Shown here: piece by piece, positions 9,169 to 19,034 of the stretch
How the letters are laid out: each line of letters opens with the position of its first letter
Position numbering within the stretch: the first letter of the stretch is position 1
Assembly: GCA_913045325.1 (NCBI GenBank)
Contig: CAJWPZ010000001.1
Span: 124,001-188,000 of the forward strand
Source of the DNA: an uncultured Flavobacteriaceae bacterium
GTDB lineage: Bacteria > Bacteroidota > Bacteroidia > Flavobacteriales > Flavobacteriaceae
Length of the DNA: 64,000 nucleotides
Direction: 5' to 3'
Position numbers and translations under genes: made by a program
The notes under the pieces: model-generated
Told to the model about the DNA's origin: nothing
Seen by the model: only the letters and a program-made list of their open reading frames with translations
Databases searched by the model: none

Positions 9169-12100
9169 ATGAAAAAGATATTATTTTTTGCGGTATTATT
9201 TGTAACCTTTCTTGGCTATAGCCAAGAAAGTGGTTCAAAGTATCGTAGTAAAAAAGTAGCTGTTAGAGATTCAATTATGCTTGATACTGTAGGGCTTAAT
9301 CCCTCAAAGTTACTTGTCAAAGACCTGCAAGGAAACACTATAGACCCTTTACTATACAGGGTAGACTATCCCAATGCGTTGGTGTTCCCCTCAAAAGATT
9401 TACTAAAAAAAAAGGACTCATTACGTATTGATTACCTGGTGTTTCCTGAGTTTTTAACCAAAGAATACTTTGAGTTTGACCAGGCAATTATTGTGGAGAG
9501 TGATGGCAGTATTAAAAAACTGTATACCTTAGATCAAAGCAGTACTGAAAGCCTATTCACTCCCTTTAATGGGCTTAACACCTCGGGGAGCATCTCCAGA
9601 GGTGTTACTATTGGAAACAATCAAAATGCTGTTGTAGACTCCCAACTAGATTTGCAAATCACAGGAAAATTAAGCGATAAAATATCCATTCGAGCCTCCA
9701 TACAAGATGCAAACATACCAACCCAACAAGGAGGCTACACTCAAAACCTAGAAGAGTTTGACCAGATATTTATTGAACTCTACAGTGATAATTGGAACAT
9801 TAGGGCTGGAGATGTAGACTTGCAAAATCAAAACAGCTACTTTGGCCGCTTTACAAAAAAAGTACAAGGAATATCTCTAAGGGCTACCCTAGAGCATGAT
9901 AGTGGCGCAAAAACTAGCACATTTGCCTCTGGCGCACTAGTAAGAGGGGTTTTTAGTAGTAGTAATTTTGTAGGGCAAGAAGGGAACCAAGGTCCTTATA
10001 AACTTGTGGGCCCTGATGGAGAGTTGTTTGTTCTTATTGTATCTGGAAGTGAAAAAGTGTACGTAAATGGTATGTTGTTAAACCGTGGAGAGAATGAAGA
10101 TTATCTTATTGATTACAATGCCGGTGAAATAAAATTTAATCCCACCTACGCCATTACAGCAAACATGCGTATTAGGGTAGAATATCAGTTTACAGAAAGA
10201 AACTATACGCGTTTTATTGGTTATGGCGGTGGAGATTACACCTCAGATACCTTTGATATTGGCGCTTATGTTTATTCAGAGAATGATGCAAAAAATCAGC
10301 CCTTACAACAATCGCTATCTAGTGAGCAAGTAGCTATACTTCAAGGAGCTGGTGATGATCAAGACGCAATGACGGCGCCGTCTTCTGTGCCAGAGAATTA
10401 TGAAGATGGAAAATTTTTATATAAAAAACAGCTCTATTTAAATGGAGAAGAAATATTTGTGTTTTCTAACAACCCACAGGATGAGCTTTTTAATGTACGC
10501 TTCTCTCTTGTGGGAGATAACCTTGGAGATTATAAACTCTCCCAGGGGTCTGCTATCAATAAAATCTTTGAATACACTCCACCTATAAATGGTGTGCCAC
10601 AAGGTAGTTACGCGCCCTTTATTCGCCTAAGTGCTCCAACAAAATTACAGGTTGGAGGTGTAAAAGCAAGTTACCATCCTGGGGAGAAAACAACAATAAA
10701 TTTTGAATTAGCTGGAAGTAAAAAAGATCTCAATTTATTTTCTGAGCTAGACAACAATGATAATCAGGGCTATGCTGCGCATCTAGAATTTCAGCAAGAT
10801 ATTATCAAAAGACCCGATAGTTTATTAATAAGCGCTGTAGGAACTTTTGATTTTATAAACCAAAACTTTAGATCCATTGAACGCCTGTATAATGTAGAAT
10901 TTAATAGAGACTGGAATTTAACAAATCCTCAGGGAGATCGCCGTTTTGTTGCCCTTGGAGTAAACGCAGCTTCAAACACCTTTGGCAAAGCATACTATAA
11001 TTTTGAACAGCTCCAGTTTTCTGAAAATTATAGGGGATCAAAACACCAACTCTCTGCAAATACTGGCTATAAGAACCTTGATTTGATAGCAAGTGCAAGC
11101 TATCTTGATAGTGAAAGCAGTATACTTAAAACGCAGTTTTTAAGAGGAAACTCTAGGGCTAGTTATTCTTTTAAAAAAGCCTGGATAGGGGCTAAAGTTG
11201 GTTTTGAAAACAACAGTGTGCGCGCCATTGAAAAAGACACCTTAACCCCCTTAAGTATAAAGTATAGCGCCTATGAGGCCTTTGCTGGCCTTGGTGATAG
11301 TACCAAGGTGTTTTTGCAAGGAGGATACCGCTATAGAACCAATGATAGTTTAAAAAATGGTAGCGTGCAGCGGGTGAGTAAAAGCAATACCATTTATCTA
11401 AAGGCTAAAGTTCTTAATACAAAAGATAGACAACTATCTGTGTTTGCTAATTATAGAGTTTTAGAAACTACTGCAGAGCAACAAACAGAAACATCATTAA
11501 ACGCTAGAGTGTTATACAATCAAAACCTATTTAAGGGTCTTATAAGGCTAAATACAAGCTTATCTTCAAATAATGGGGTAACACCTCAACAAGATTTTAC
11601 ATACATAGAGGTGGATCAAGGAGAAGGGATTTATACCTGGAATGATTACAATGCAAACGGCATACAAGAACTTGAAGAATTTGAAATAGCACAGTTTCAA
11701 GATCAGGCAAATTTTATTCGAATTTTACTGCCAAACCAACGCTTTATAAAAATACGAGAAAACACCTTTGGGCAAACACTCACATTTAATGGCCAGAAAT
11801 GGTCTGGTAAAAAAGGGGTGTTAAAAGTAATATCTGCGTTTTACAACACAAGCTCCTTTATCATTGATAGAAAGATACGCAGAGCAAATGAAGATTTTAA
11901 TATAAACCCTTTTAAAGACGGTAAACAAAACCAATTGGGGCTGGTGTTAAACTTTAGAAACACCTTGTTTTTCAATAGAGGGAAACAGCGTTATACTACC
12001 AACTATACCTATCTTAATACAGCCACAGACAACCTCCAATCTCTAGGGTTACAGTCAAGCAAACTTGAGAGTCACCAACTTAACTTTACGCATAAATTTG

Positions 12101-12585
12101 GGAAAAATTGGCTGCTGATTGCCAAGGGAGTTAGCGGAACAAATGAAAGTATTTCTGAGAATTTTCAGGCAAGAAACTATATCCTAGAAACCTTTGAGTT
12201 AAATCCTAAGATATCTTACCTGCTTAATAGCCAAACGCGTTTTGATGTTTTTTACAACAGCGTTGGCAAAGAAAACACCATCAATGGCTTGGAGGTATTG
12301 CAACAGCAAAAACTAGGAGCCTCCTTTGCCTATGCAAATGCAGAGAAAATTTCTATTAATGGTGAATTCTCTTTTATTGACAATGCATTTAGCGGGAATG
12401 GGTTCTCGCCTGTTGCCTACCAAATGCTAGAAGGGCTGCAGCCAGGGAATAATTACACCTGGCGCCTATTGTTTCAAAAGCGCATTACCAAATACCTGGA
12501 TGCCAATCTTAACTATAATGGTAGAAAAAGCCAAACAAGCAATACGGTGCACACAGGTAGTCTTCAGTTAAGAGCCTTTTTTTAG
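9169..12585 (+). CDS. Very large putative outer-membrane beta-barrel protein, function unknown
   Basis: 1138 residues with a signal peptide (MKKILFFAVLFVTFLGYSQ). The mature part is beta-rich with alternating polar and aromatic strands through most of its length and ends in aromatic residues (QLRAFF), as outer-membrane barrels often do. An early segment, about residues 140-220, holds SISRGVTIGNNQNAV and LEEFDQIFIELYSDNWN, a pattern I recall from uncharacterised giant Bacteroidota proteins and, more weakly, from SprA-type translocon proteins. Residues 826-837 (DYNANGIQELEE) fit a calcium-binding EF-hand-like loop. No TonB plug, OmpA or T9SS tail is recognised. A TATCTTTG element at 9068-9075 may be the promoter. 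Confidence 0.7.
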   Translation: MKKILFFAVLFVTFLGYSQESGSKYRSKKVAVRDSIMLDTVGLNPSKLLVKDLQGNTIDPLLYRVDYPNALVFPSKDLLKKKDSLRIDYLVFPEFLTKEYFEFDQAIIVESDGSIKKLYTLDQSSTESLFTPFNGLNTSGSISRGVTIGNNQNAVVDSQLDLQITGKLSDKISIRASIQDANIPTQQGGYTQNLEEFDQIFIELYSDNWNIRAGDVDLQNQNSYFGRFTKKVQGISLRATLEHDSGAKTSTFASGALVRGVFSSSNFVGQEGNQGPYKLVGPDGELFVLIVSGSEKVYVNGMLLNRGENEDYLIDYNAGEIKFNPTYAITANMRIRVEYQFTERNYTRFIGYGGGDYTSDTFDIGAYVYSENDAKNQPLQQSLSSEQVAILQGAGDDQDAMTAPSSVPENYEDGKFLYKKQLYLNGEEIFVFSNNPQDELFNVRFSLVGDNLGDYKLSQGSAINKIFEYTPPINGVPQGSYAPFIRLSAPTKLQVGGVKASYHPGEKTTINFELAGSKKDLNLFSELDNNDNQGYAAHLEFQQDIIKRPDSLLISAVGTFDFINQNFRSIERLYNVEFNRDWNLTNPQGDRRFVALGVNAASNTFGKAYYNFEQLQFSENYRGSKHQLSANTGYKNLDLIASASYLDSESSILKTQFLRGNSRASYSFKKAWIGAKVGFENNSVRAIEKDTLTPLSIKYSAYEAFAGLGDSTKVFLQGGYRYRTNDSLKNGSVQRVSKSNTIYLKAKVLNTKDRQLSVFANYRVLETTAEQQTETSLNARVLYNQNLFKGLIRLNTSLSSNNGVTPQQDFTYIEVDQGEGIYTWNDYNANGIQELEEFEIAQFQDQANFIRILLPNQRFIKIRENTFGQTLTFNGQKWSGKKGVLKVISAFYNTSSFIIDRKIRRANEDFNINPFKDGKQNQLGLVLNFRNTLFFNRGKQRYTTNYTYLNTATDNLQSLGLQSSKLESHQLNFTHKFGKNWLLIAKGVSGTNESISENFQARNYILETFELNPKISYLLNSQTRFDVFYNSVGKENTINGLEVLQQQKLGASFAYANAEKISINGEFSFIDNAFSGNGFSPVAYQMLEGLQPGNNYTWRLLFQKRITKYLDANLNYNGRKSQTSNTVHTGSLQLRAFF

Positions 12586-12596
12586 AAAAAAACCAT

Positions 12597-12632
12597 AAAA
12601 AAAGAGGCCCCATTGCTGGAAGCCTCTTTTTC
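12597..12632. terminator. Bidirectional terminator
   Basis: A GAGGC...GCCTC stem flanked by an A-run on the left and a T-run on the right lies between two convergent genes and can serve both. Confidence 0.75.
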
Positions 12633-12654
12633 AGGTCTATATATCTACACTATA

Positions 12655-15591
12655 TTATTTAACAATAATACGTTGTACTTTATTTAGTTCTTTATCTCCA
12701 ATTTTTATGAAATACACTCCAGAAGAGACATGAGACATGTTAATTGTTTTACTAAAGCCTGTACCATTATATTCTAACACATAATACGCTAGGGTTTGCC
12801 CTAAAGTGTTAATCACGTATACAGGTAAGTCATTGGTATATGAAGGACTCTTAAAATTAAGATCAAAAAAGTTTTGGTCTTGACTTGAAATTACAAAATC
12901 TGCATCATAAAATGACTCATTAAGACCAAGCTCCTCTGTTATATTAGCAGTGTAATCTTCTGTCTCTCCATATGTTGTTTCTTCACAAGCATCTACAGGA
13001 ACATCTGCGTTCCAGTTGGTTTTTACACGCATTCTATGCAAACCTAAGGTTGCATTTGTTGGTATTGTCATAGAAGTAGTCTCAGTATAGTTACCGCCAG
13101 CTTCTCCTGGAGCAATAACAAAATTATTTAAAATTACTTCATTGTTAGAAAACGTAAAGTCATCGTTATAATCAACCCAAACCTTTACAAATTGACTTCC
13201 ATATCCTGTAGATAGCGTGATGTCATAGGTTCCGCCCTGTGCTAAGTTTGCAATAAGGTCTGTAAAATCTCCGTAACCGTCTGTTTCACATCCTGAAGGG
13301 TTGTTGATTTCTTCAACAGAAACTAATGTTAGACCATCTCCCTCAGTACAGTTTGTCTCAGGTTGACATAGAAAGTTTGATACCTCAGCAGAGGTATCAT
13401 CGTTTGATGGATTGTCATCACCAGGAAGTTGGGTTCCTGCAACAATTACATAATCTGTAAGTTCAGATAAATCTACTGTTGTAGTAAATGAATACGTGTC
13501 TGATGCTCCTTGTGGTATTGATCCTGTGTAGGTTTCATTAACAGCCCCTGCTCCATCTAAAGAATAAAATACTGGAATTGAGGTTTGGGTAACAGTACCA
13601 AAATTTTGGATTTCTACTGTTAACACCTCTGCATCAGACAAGCCACTTCCAGTTACTGGAGAAGTGATTGCTACTACACCTGTATCAAGGCCAAGTAAAG
13701 AAGTTACTTCACTACAAAATTCATCGTTATCTGGTAGTTCATCTCCAGAGAGGTTTGTTCTTGCACATAGGTTATAGGTTTGTCCTTCTATACTCATATC
13801 TACCGTTGCAGTAAACGTATAATTGATATTACTTGCTGGAGCAATAGGCCCCGAAACTACCTCTGTTACCGATGTTCCGCCGTCTAAAGTAAAACTTACC
13901 TCAATATTTGACTGAGATACAGTTCCAAAATTACGGACAACAACTTCTACGGTTTGGGTTGAAGAAAGATCTCCATCAACAGGAGTAACAAAAGCAATGA
14001 TACCAGCGTCTACATTTGCATCTGGGGCAATTTTAAAACGCCCTACATTGGCCGCTCTTTGATTTCCTGGTGTATCTGCAGTATGTACCTCATTGGTGAA
14101 ATAAAATGTTGCATCATCACTAGGATCTATATCAATCTTACTATAATCACCATAACGCCCTCCAGAGATAGCTGCATCTCCAGGAGCAATAACTTCTTCG
14201 GTAACGGTCATCACTCCTAAAGGATCTGATGTGAATCTACCTGTGTAATAAGAACCTACCTCTGTGTTTCCATTTCCTTGAACACTCATCGCTGAGTATC
14301 CCATACCAATGTTTCCTTGATTGTCCATCATTAAACTGGCATTCCAAGCGTGTTTTCCGTCTGGAGAAGAATAGGTTCCTTCTTGATATAATGTCCAAGG
14401 AGCTCCATCTGTAGTTTGACGAAATTCATACCATCTTACTGCAGCTCTTTTACCACCAGATGGATCCATATCAATAACATGATTAAATACCGCTGAATTA
14501 TGCGTTGTAAATTTTCTAAACTGTGCTTGGTTCATTACAATACCCTGTAAAGCATCTATTATACTCCCTCCGTTGGGCTGCTGAAGATTGCTAAAAGATC
14601 CCCCATCAAATATTGAGGTAAATGGTGTTACTGGAATTTGTTGTGCAGCGGTAATTGAAGAATTTCCAGGTGTTGAGTAATCTACATTTGCGCTCCAAAA
14701 TTTGATATGATCTTCAGAAACACCTCCGTAAGAGTCATCTTGAAAAAAGACAATAGGAGCGTTCCCTAAAGCTGGCATGTCACCGTTTGTAACATTTAAT
14801 GCTTGAGGAGATGCGAATCCAAAGGTAGCAATACCAGGTAATTGAAACCCTTGTATAGATACAGAGCCCGCGCCAGCTAGCATTGCAGCGCGGTCCATGG
14901 CGTATAATCTGTTACCCCCAGACTGGTCTGTTAAATAGTATCCATCACTCCAAACAGATAGTTTGTTGTAATCATTTACAGTACCAATGTTATAAATATT
15001 CCAATCTGTAGTTATTGGGTTTCCTGTTTGTGAAACTGCAATTTGAGCACCTCCACCTAGGTATGAAACTACCCATCTATCTGCGGCAGTATCATAAGAT
15101 ACTGTAAGGTCACAACATCCATTAGAAGGGAATATTGCTGGGTTAGGATTTGTTGGCCCAACTAGTTGATTTCCGTCTTTATCAAAAATTGCAAATTTTG
15201 TATTCCAAACCACAAAAACATGTTCTGGCCCTACTGCTAATGCTGGATCTGTTGGGTTAGAACCTGTATATCCTGCATCCCATACAGCATCTGCTGAGTT
15301 TACCTTAACGCTTCCCGTTAAAAGGTGTGGGTTTTTAGAGAGTAAGTCTCCCGTTGATCCTTTTCCTGGAATTACTTCTCTTTTTGGTCTTCTTGTTTTA
15401 GAGTACCTTCCATCTCTTGCCTCTCCTGTTGTTGGAGTAGAAACAAGCTCGTCCATTTTTGAAGACAAAGAAGGAGTCACAGTAACTAATTGGAGTTCTC
15501 CAATGTAATCAGGTTTTGTTGGTTGTGTTTGCGAATGCATCAAACTTGAGCTAAGCATAAGCCCAAGTAGTGCTAATAATTTAGTTTTCAT
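12655..15591 (-). CDS. T9SS-secreted multidomain protein (CARDB, GEVED, type A sorting domain)
   Basis: 978 residues. The signal peptide ends LMHSQ. A large N-terminal domain to about residue 525 contains SNGCCDLTVSYDTAADRWVV, DPALAVGPEHVFVVWN and GGRYGDYSKIDIDPSDD, a propeller-like region seen in secreted flavobacterial proteins; no catalytic site is evident. Two CARDB-type adhesion domains follow at about 527-632 and 634-740, then a GEVED domain to about 884 (GCETDGYGDFTDLIANL ... YGETEDYTANI). The C-terminal 80 residues are a T9SS type A sorting signal (VYVINTLGQ ... SSGVYFIKIG ... QRIIVK). It is presumably exported and surface-anchored or released. Residues 634-884 nearly duplicate part of the protein at 33490. 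Confidence 0.88.
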   Translation of the reverse strand: MKTKLLALLGLMLSSSLMHSQTQPTKPDYIGELQLVTVTPSLSSKMDELVSTPTTGEARDGRYSKTRRPKREVIPGKGSTGDLLSKNPHLLTGSVKVNSADAVWDAGYTGSNPTDPALAVGPEHVFVVWNTKFAIFDKDGNQLVGPTNPNPAIFPSNGCCDLTVSYDTAADRWVVSYLGGGAQIAVSQTGNPITTDWNIYNIGTVNDYNKLSVWSDGYYLTDQSGGNRLYAMDRAAMLAGAGSVSIQGFQLPGIATFGFASPQALNVTNGDMPALGNAPIVFFQDDSYGGVSEDHIKFWSANVDYSTPGNSSITAAQQIPVTPFTSIFDGGSFSNLQQPNGGSIIDALQGIVMNQAQFRKFTTHNSAVFNHVIDMDPSGGKRAAVRWYEFRQTTDGAPWTLYQEGTYSSPDGKHAWNASLMMDNQGNIGMGYSAMSVQGNGNTEVGSYYTGRFTSDPLGVMTVTEEVIAPGDAAISGGRYGDYSKIDIDPSDDATFYFTNEVHTADTPGNQRAANVGRFKIAPDANVDAGIIAFVTPVDGDLSSTQTVEVVVRNFGTVSQSNIEVSFTLDGGTSVTEVVSGPIAPASNINYTFTATVDMSIEGQTYNLCARTNLSGDELPDNDEFCSEVTSLLGLDTGVVAITSPVTGSGLSDAEVLTVEIQNFGTVTQTSIPVFYSLDGAGAVNETYTGSIPQGASDTYSFTTTVDLSELTDYVIVAGTQLPGDDNPSNDDTSAEVSNFLCQPETNCTEGDGLTLVSVEEINNPSGCETDGYGDFTDLIANLAQGGTYDITLSTGYGSQFVKVWVDYNDDFTFSNNEVILNNFVIAPGEAGGNYTETTSMTIPTNATLGLHRMRVKTNWNADVPVDACEETTYGETEDYTANITEELGLNESFYDADFVISSQDQNFFDLNFKSPSYTNDLPVYVINTLGQTLAYYVLEYNGTGFSKTINMSHVSSGVYFIKIGDKELNKVQRIIVK
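12940..13693 (-). repeat. CARDB-GEVED cassette, copy 1
   Basis: About 250 codons whose nucleotide and protein sequence closely match 34651-35406 on the other strand, from LGLDTGVVAITSP to GETEDYTANI. Differences are scattered substitutions with almost no indels. Confidence 0.85.
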
Positions 15592-15731
15592 AGTATTTTT
15601 TTTTACTAAATTACTTATAATCTAATCGCTATTAAAAAATGAGATCTGTAAAATGAGATTTTAATGAGAATATTAGATTGATATGTATTAAAAATCAAAA
15701 GACACTGCTTTTTAATTTTACAAGACGCAGT

Positions 15732-17267
15732 TTATTGCAGCCAATCTTTCATGGACAAGCTCTTTGCCACTAAGCCAGAAATATCTGAAATGGCAATACG
15801 CTGCTGCTCCATAGTATCTCTATGACGAATGGTCACTGTTTTGTCTTCAAGAGTTTGGTGATCTACCGTTACACAAAATGGAGTCCCGTTTGCATCTTGA
15901 CGTCTGTAACGCTTACCAACGGCATCTTTTTCATCGTAAAACACATTGTAATCCCACTTTAAATCTTCAATAATTTGTTTTGCAAGCTCTGGGAGTCCAT
16001 CTCTTTTTATAAGTGGAAATACCGCAATTTTTACCGGAGCCAAAATAGCTGGTAGTCTCAAAACAGTTCTTGTAGAGCCGTCCTGTAATGTTTCTTCTTG
16101 CAAAGAGTTGCTAAATACAGCCAAGAACATTCTATCAAGACCTATAGATGTCTCAACTACATAGGGAGTGTAATTTTCTTTGAGCTCTGGGTCAAAAAAT
16201 TGCAGTTTTTTACCACTATGCGCCTCATGTGCTTTTAAATCAAAATCTGTACGAGAATGAATTCCTTCTAGTTCTTTAAACCCAAACGGAAATTTAAACT
16301 CTATATCTGTAGCTGCATTGGCATAATGAGCCAGCTTTTCATGATCATGAAAGCGGTAATTCTCTGGGCCAAGACCTAATGAATGATGCCATTTTAGTCT
16401 AGTTTGTTTCCAGTAATCGTACCATTTCATCTCCTGGCCTGGGCGTACAAAAAATTGCATTTCCATTTGTTCAAACTCACGCATTCTAAAGATAAATTGT
16501 CTTGCAACAATTTCATTTCTGAAGGCTTTTCCTGTTTGTGCAATACCAAAAGGAATTCTCATTCTTCCCGTTTTTTGCACATTTAAAAAGTTTACAAAAA
16601 TACCTTGGGCTGTTTCTGGACGCAGGTATAAATCTGTAGCCGTTTCTGCAGAGGCGCCAAGCTTGGTGCCAAACATCAAGTTAAACTGCTTTACATCTGT
16701 CCAGTTTTTAGAACCGCTGACGGGGCATACAATACCCAATTCTTCTATGAGTGCCTTAACTCCAGAGAGATCTTCTGCCTCCAATAGGTGCGCCATGGTA
16801 GATAGCATTTCAGCCTTTTTCTCTCTATAGCCAATCACTCTTGTGTTGGTGGTGACAAATTCTGTTTCATTAAAAGAATCTCCAAAACGTTTTTTGGCTT
16901 TGGTGATTTCTTTTTGAGCTTTATTTTCAAGTTTCTCTGCATGATCCTCGATTAGAACATCTGCACGATATCTCTTTTTTGAGTCTTTGTTATCAATAAG
17001 TGGATCACTAAAAGCATCTACATGACCAGAGGCTTTCCAGGTTTTTGGATGCATTAGTATTGCGGCGTCTAAACCCACAATATTTTGATGCATATACACC
17101 ATACTTTTCCACCAGTATTCTCGTATGTTCTTTTTTAATTCTACACCATTTTGAGCATAATCATACACAGCACTGAGCCCGTCATAGATTTCACTAGAAC
17201 CAAAGATGTACCCATACTCCTTTGCATGAGAAATTACTTTTTTGAATTGATCTTCATTGTTTGCCAT
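15732..17267 (-). CDS. glyS: Glycine--tRNA ligase (class II, single-chain)
   Basis: Charges tRNA-Gly. 511 residues of the eukaryote/archaea-like alpha-2 type used by Bacteroidota. Class II motif 2 appears as FRNEIVARQFIFRMREFEQME, motif 3 as SIGLDRMFLAVFSN, and the anticodon-binding domain follows with LAPVKIAVFPLIKRDG. The LRPETAQGIFVNF and GMRIPFGIAQTGKAFRNE-type segment (here RMRIPFGIAQTGKAFRNE) is characteristic. The coiled-coil protein gene at 17340 lies upstream on the same strand, 72 bp away. Confidence 0.97.
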   Translation of the reverse strand: MANNEDQFKKVISHAKEYGYIFGSSEIYDGLSAVYDYAQNGVELKKNIREYWWKSMVYMHQNIVGLDAAILMHPKTWKASGHVDAFSDPLIDNKDSKKRYRADVLIEDHAEKLENKAQKEITKAKKRFGDSFNETEFVTTNTRVIGYREKKAEMLSTMAHLLEAEDLSGVKALIEELGIVCPVSGSKNWTDVKQFNLMFGTKLGASAETATDLYLRPETAQGIFVNFLNVQKTGRMRIPFGIAQTGKAFRNEIVARQFIFRMREFEQMEMQFFVRPGQEMKWYDYWKQTRLKWHHSLGLGPENYRFHDHEKLAHYANAATDIEFKFPFGFKELEGIHSRTDFDLKAHEAHSGKKLQFFDPELKENYTPYVVETSIGLDRMFLAVFSNSLQEETLQDGSTRTVLRLPAILAPVKIAVFPLIKRDGLPELAKQIIEDLKWDYNVFYDEKDAVGKRYRRQDANGTPFCVTVDHQTLEDKTVTIRHRDTMEQQRIAISDISGLVAKSLSMKDWLQ

Positions 17268-17339
17268 AGCACAAAAATATAAAAATCCACTGCCATATGA
17301 TGTGCAGCAGATTTTATTTTTTAAGTATTTTTTGAAATC

Positions 17340-18224
17340 TTATTTTAACACCAGTGTTGTGGTTCCTATTTGCCTCCCAGCATCAAAAACAGTAATGTTG
17401 TATAAGCCCTTTACTAACTCCTGGGATGACCCATCAACAATTGCACAAACCTCTAAGGCCTGGTTTTCATAAAAAACGCTCGCGCTTTTACTGTAGGTTA
17501 GTAAATCTTGGCCAAAGGTGATAGATGATTTATCGCCAATTACATTATTATCAGGATTCATTACCTGAACATAAAACAACCTATCTCCTGCTTGTGCCAG
17601 CATATTTGGCGCTATGGTGTAACAAACCTTTATTTTATCTGCCCTACTAGAGCGCTTGGTTTGTTTAATTTTACCTCCCTTACGAACAATAATAGCCGTT
17701 GCATCAAGGTTTGTAATACCAATCAAAGCACCTTTCTCTAAAGATTTAGACATTTGAGTGTTAGCAATCGTTACAGAGTCTACGGCTTTAATGGTCTGGT
17801 TTAAGACCGCTGTTGTGCTGTCTTTCTCTACTGTTAAACGCTGGGTGATAACCAGTAAACTATCTGCACGTTTAAAGAGTTGGGTGCGCTCATTTTTTAA
17901 ACCTCTAACCTGGGCCTTATATCTAGAAATAAGAGAAAGATTGGCCTTGTAACCCTTTACAGAGTCTAGAAGCACTAAGATGCGGTCTCGAGCGGCTATT
18001 AAATCTTTGTCTTTAAGCTCGTTGTCTTTCAATATCTCATTGTAGGATACAACAAGTGCTTCCAGTTCTTTTTGAACCTCAGCTTTATCTGCCTCTAAAA
18101 CAAGTACTGTTTCTTCATTTTGCTGAATCAATGTGTAGGTGTATCCTGCCAAGGATAGCAACAAAACTACTAATACGGCTATTAGAATTTTTGCAAGGTT
18201 GTTGTTACTACTTTGAGTTGTCAT
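17340..18224 (-). CDS. Membrane-anchored coiled-coil protein, function unknown
   Basis: 294 residues. One N-terminal transmembrane helix (about residues 11-31) is followed by a long charged helical stretch to about residue 160 that reads as coiled coil (QKELEALVVSYNEIL, LKDKDLIAARDRILVLLDS). A compact C-terminal beta-rich domain follows (KIKVCYTIAPNMLAQ, GLYNITVFDAGRQIGTTTLVLK). The topology suggests anchoring in the inner membrane with the bulk in the periplasm. I do not recognise a named family. Its position between glyS and comF appears in other flavobacteria as I recall, which hints at a conserved but undescribed role. Confidence 0.75.
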   Translation of the reverse strand: MTTQSSNNNLAKILIAVLVVLLLSLAGYTYTLIQQNEETVLVLEADKAEVQKELEALVVSYNEILKDNELKDKDLIAARDRILVLLDSVKGYKANLSLISRYKAQVRGLKNERTQLFKRADSLLVITQRLTVEKDSTTAVLNQTIKAVDSVTIANTQMSKSLEKGALIGITNLDATAIIVRKGGKIKQTKRSSRADKIKVCYTIAPNMLAQAGDRLFYVQVMNPDNNVIGDKSSITFGQDLLTYSKSASVFYENQALEVCAIVDGSSQELVKGLYNITVFDAGRQIGTTTLVLK

Positions 18225-18286
18225 GATGTGTGTTTGGTGTTAATTCATTACATTACAGATACCAAAGGTACTAAAACTTAAAAGTA

Positions 18287-18973
18287 ATGAAACGCATACT
18301 CAACTCCCTTTTAGATCTTTTATTTCCAAAAATATGTAATGGTTGTCAGGGAGTGCTCACTGCCCAGGAACAAATTATTTGCACCACTTGTAGGCATCAA
18401 GCTCCATTGGCTGGGTTTCATAAAACAAAGGCTGATACCCTAAAAAAAATATTCTATGGCAGAACGGCTATCCAAGAGGCAACTGCTCTTTTAGTGTTTC
18501 AAAAAAAAGGCATTACACAAACATTACTGCACAATCTTAAGTATAAAAAACAAGAAGATATTAGCGGTTTTCTGGGCCATTGGCTTGGGGCAGAACTTTC
18601 TGAAATAGCAGCTTATAAAAACATAGATGTGGTAGTTGGTGTGCCGCTTCACAAAAACAAACAAAAAGCGCGAGGGTATAATCAAGTAACAGGTTTTGGC
18701 AAAGCAATTGCCCATGCTCTTGAGATTCCTTACCTGGAAGATGTACTAATCAAGGTCTCAAAAACAGACTCACAAGTTTTTAAAACACGATTTAAAAGAA
18801 TACAAGACAATCAAGAATTTACCCTTGTAAACAAAGCAAAGATAGCAAACAAGCACATATTACTTATTGATGACATTGTTACCACTGGGGCTACTTTAGA
18901 GAGCTGTGCAGCGCAATTACAACAAGCAGAGAATGTAAAAATAAGTATTGCTACCATGGCAATTTCTCTGTGA
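18287..18973 (+). CDS. comF: ComF family phosphoribosyltransferase-like protein
   Basis: 228 residues. An N-terminal zinc-finger-like region (PKICNGCQG ... IICTTC) is followed by a type I PRTase fold with the PRPP-binding motif ILLIDDIVTTGATLES near the C-terminus and the family segment QKARGYNQVTGFGKAIA. ComF proteins are linked to DNA uptake and to coupling of DNA and nucleotide metabolism; the substrate is not established. Divergent from the coiled-coil protein gene. Confidence 0.93.
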   Translation: MKRILNSLLDLLFPKICNGCQGVLTAQEQIICTTCRHQAPLAGFHKTKADTLKKIFYGRTAIQEATALLVFQKKGITQTLLHNLKYKKQEDISGFLGHWLGAELSEIAAYKNIDVVVGVPLHKNKQKARGYNQVTGFGKAIAHALEIPYLEDVLIKVSKTDSQVFKTRFKRIQDNQEFTLVNKAKIANKHILLIDDIVTTGATLESCAAQLQQAENVKISIATMAISL

Positions 18974-19034
18974 TATAGTTCTCTATTTTTTAGAGAGCGT
19001 TACAATAAAACTTTTCCTATTTTTGTTGGGTACT

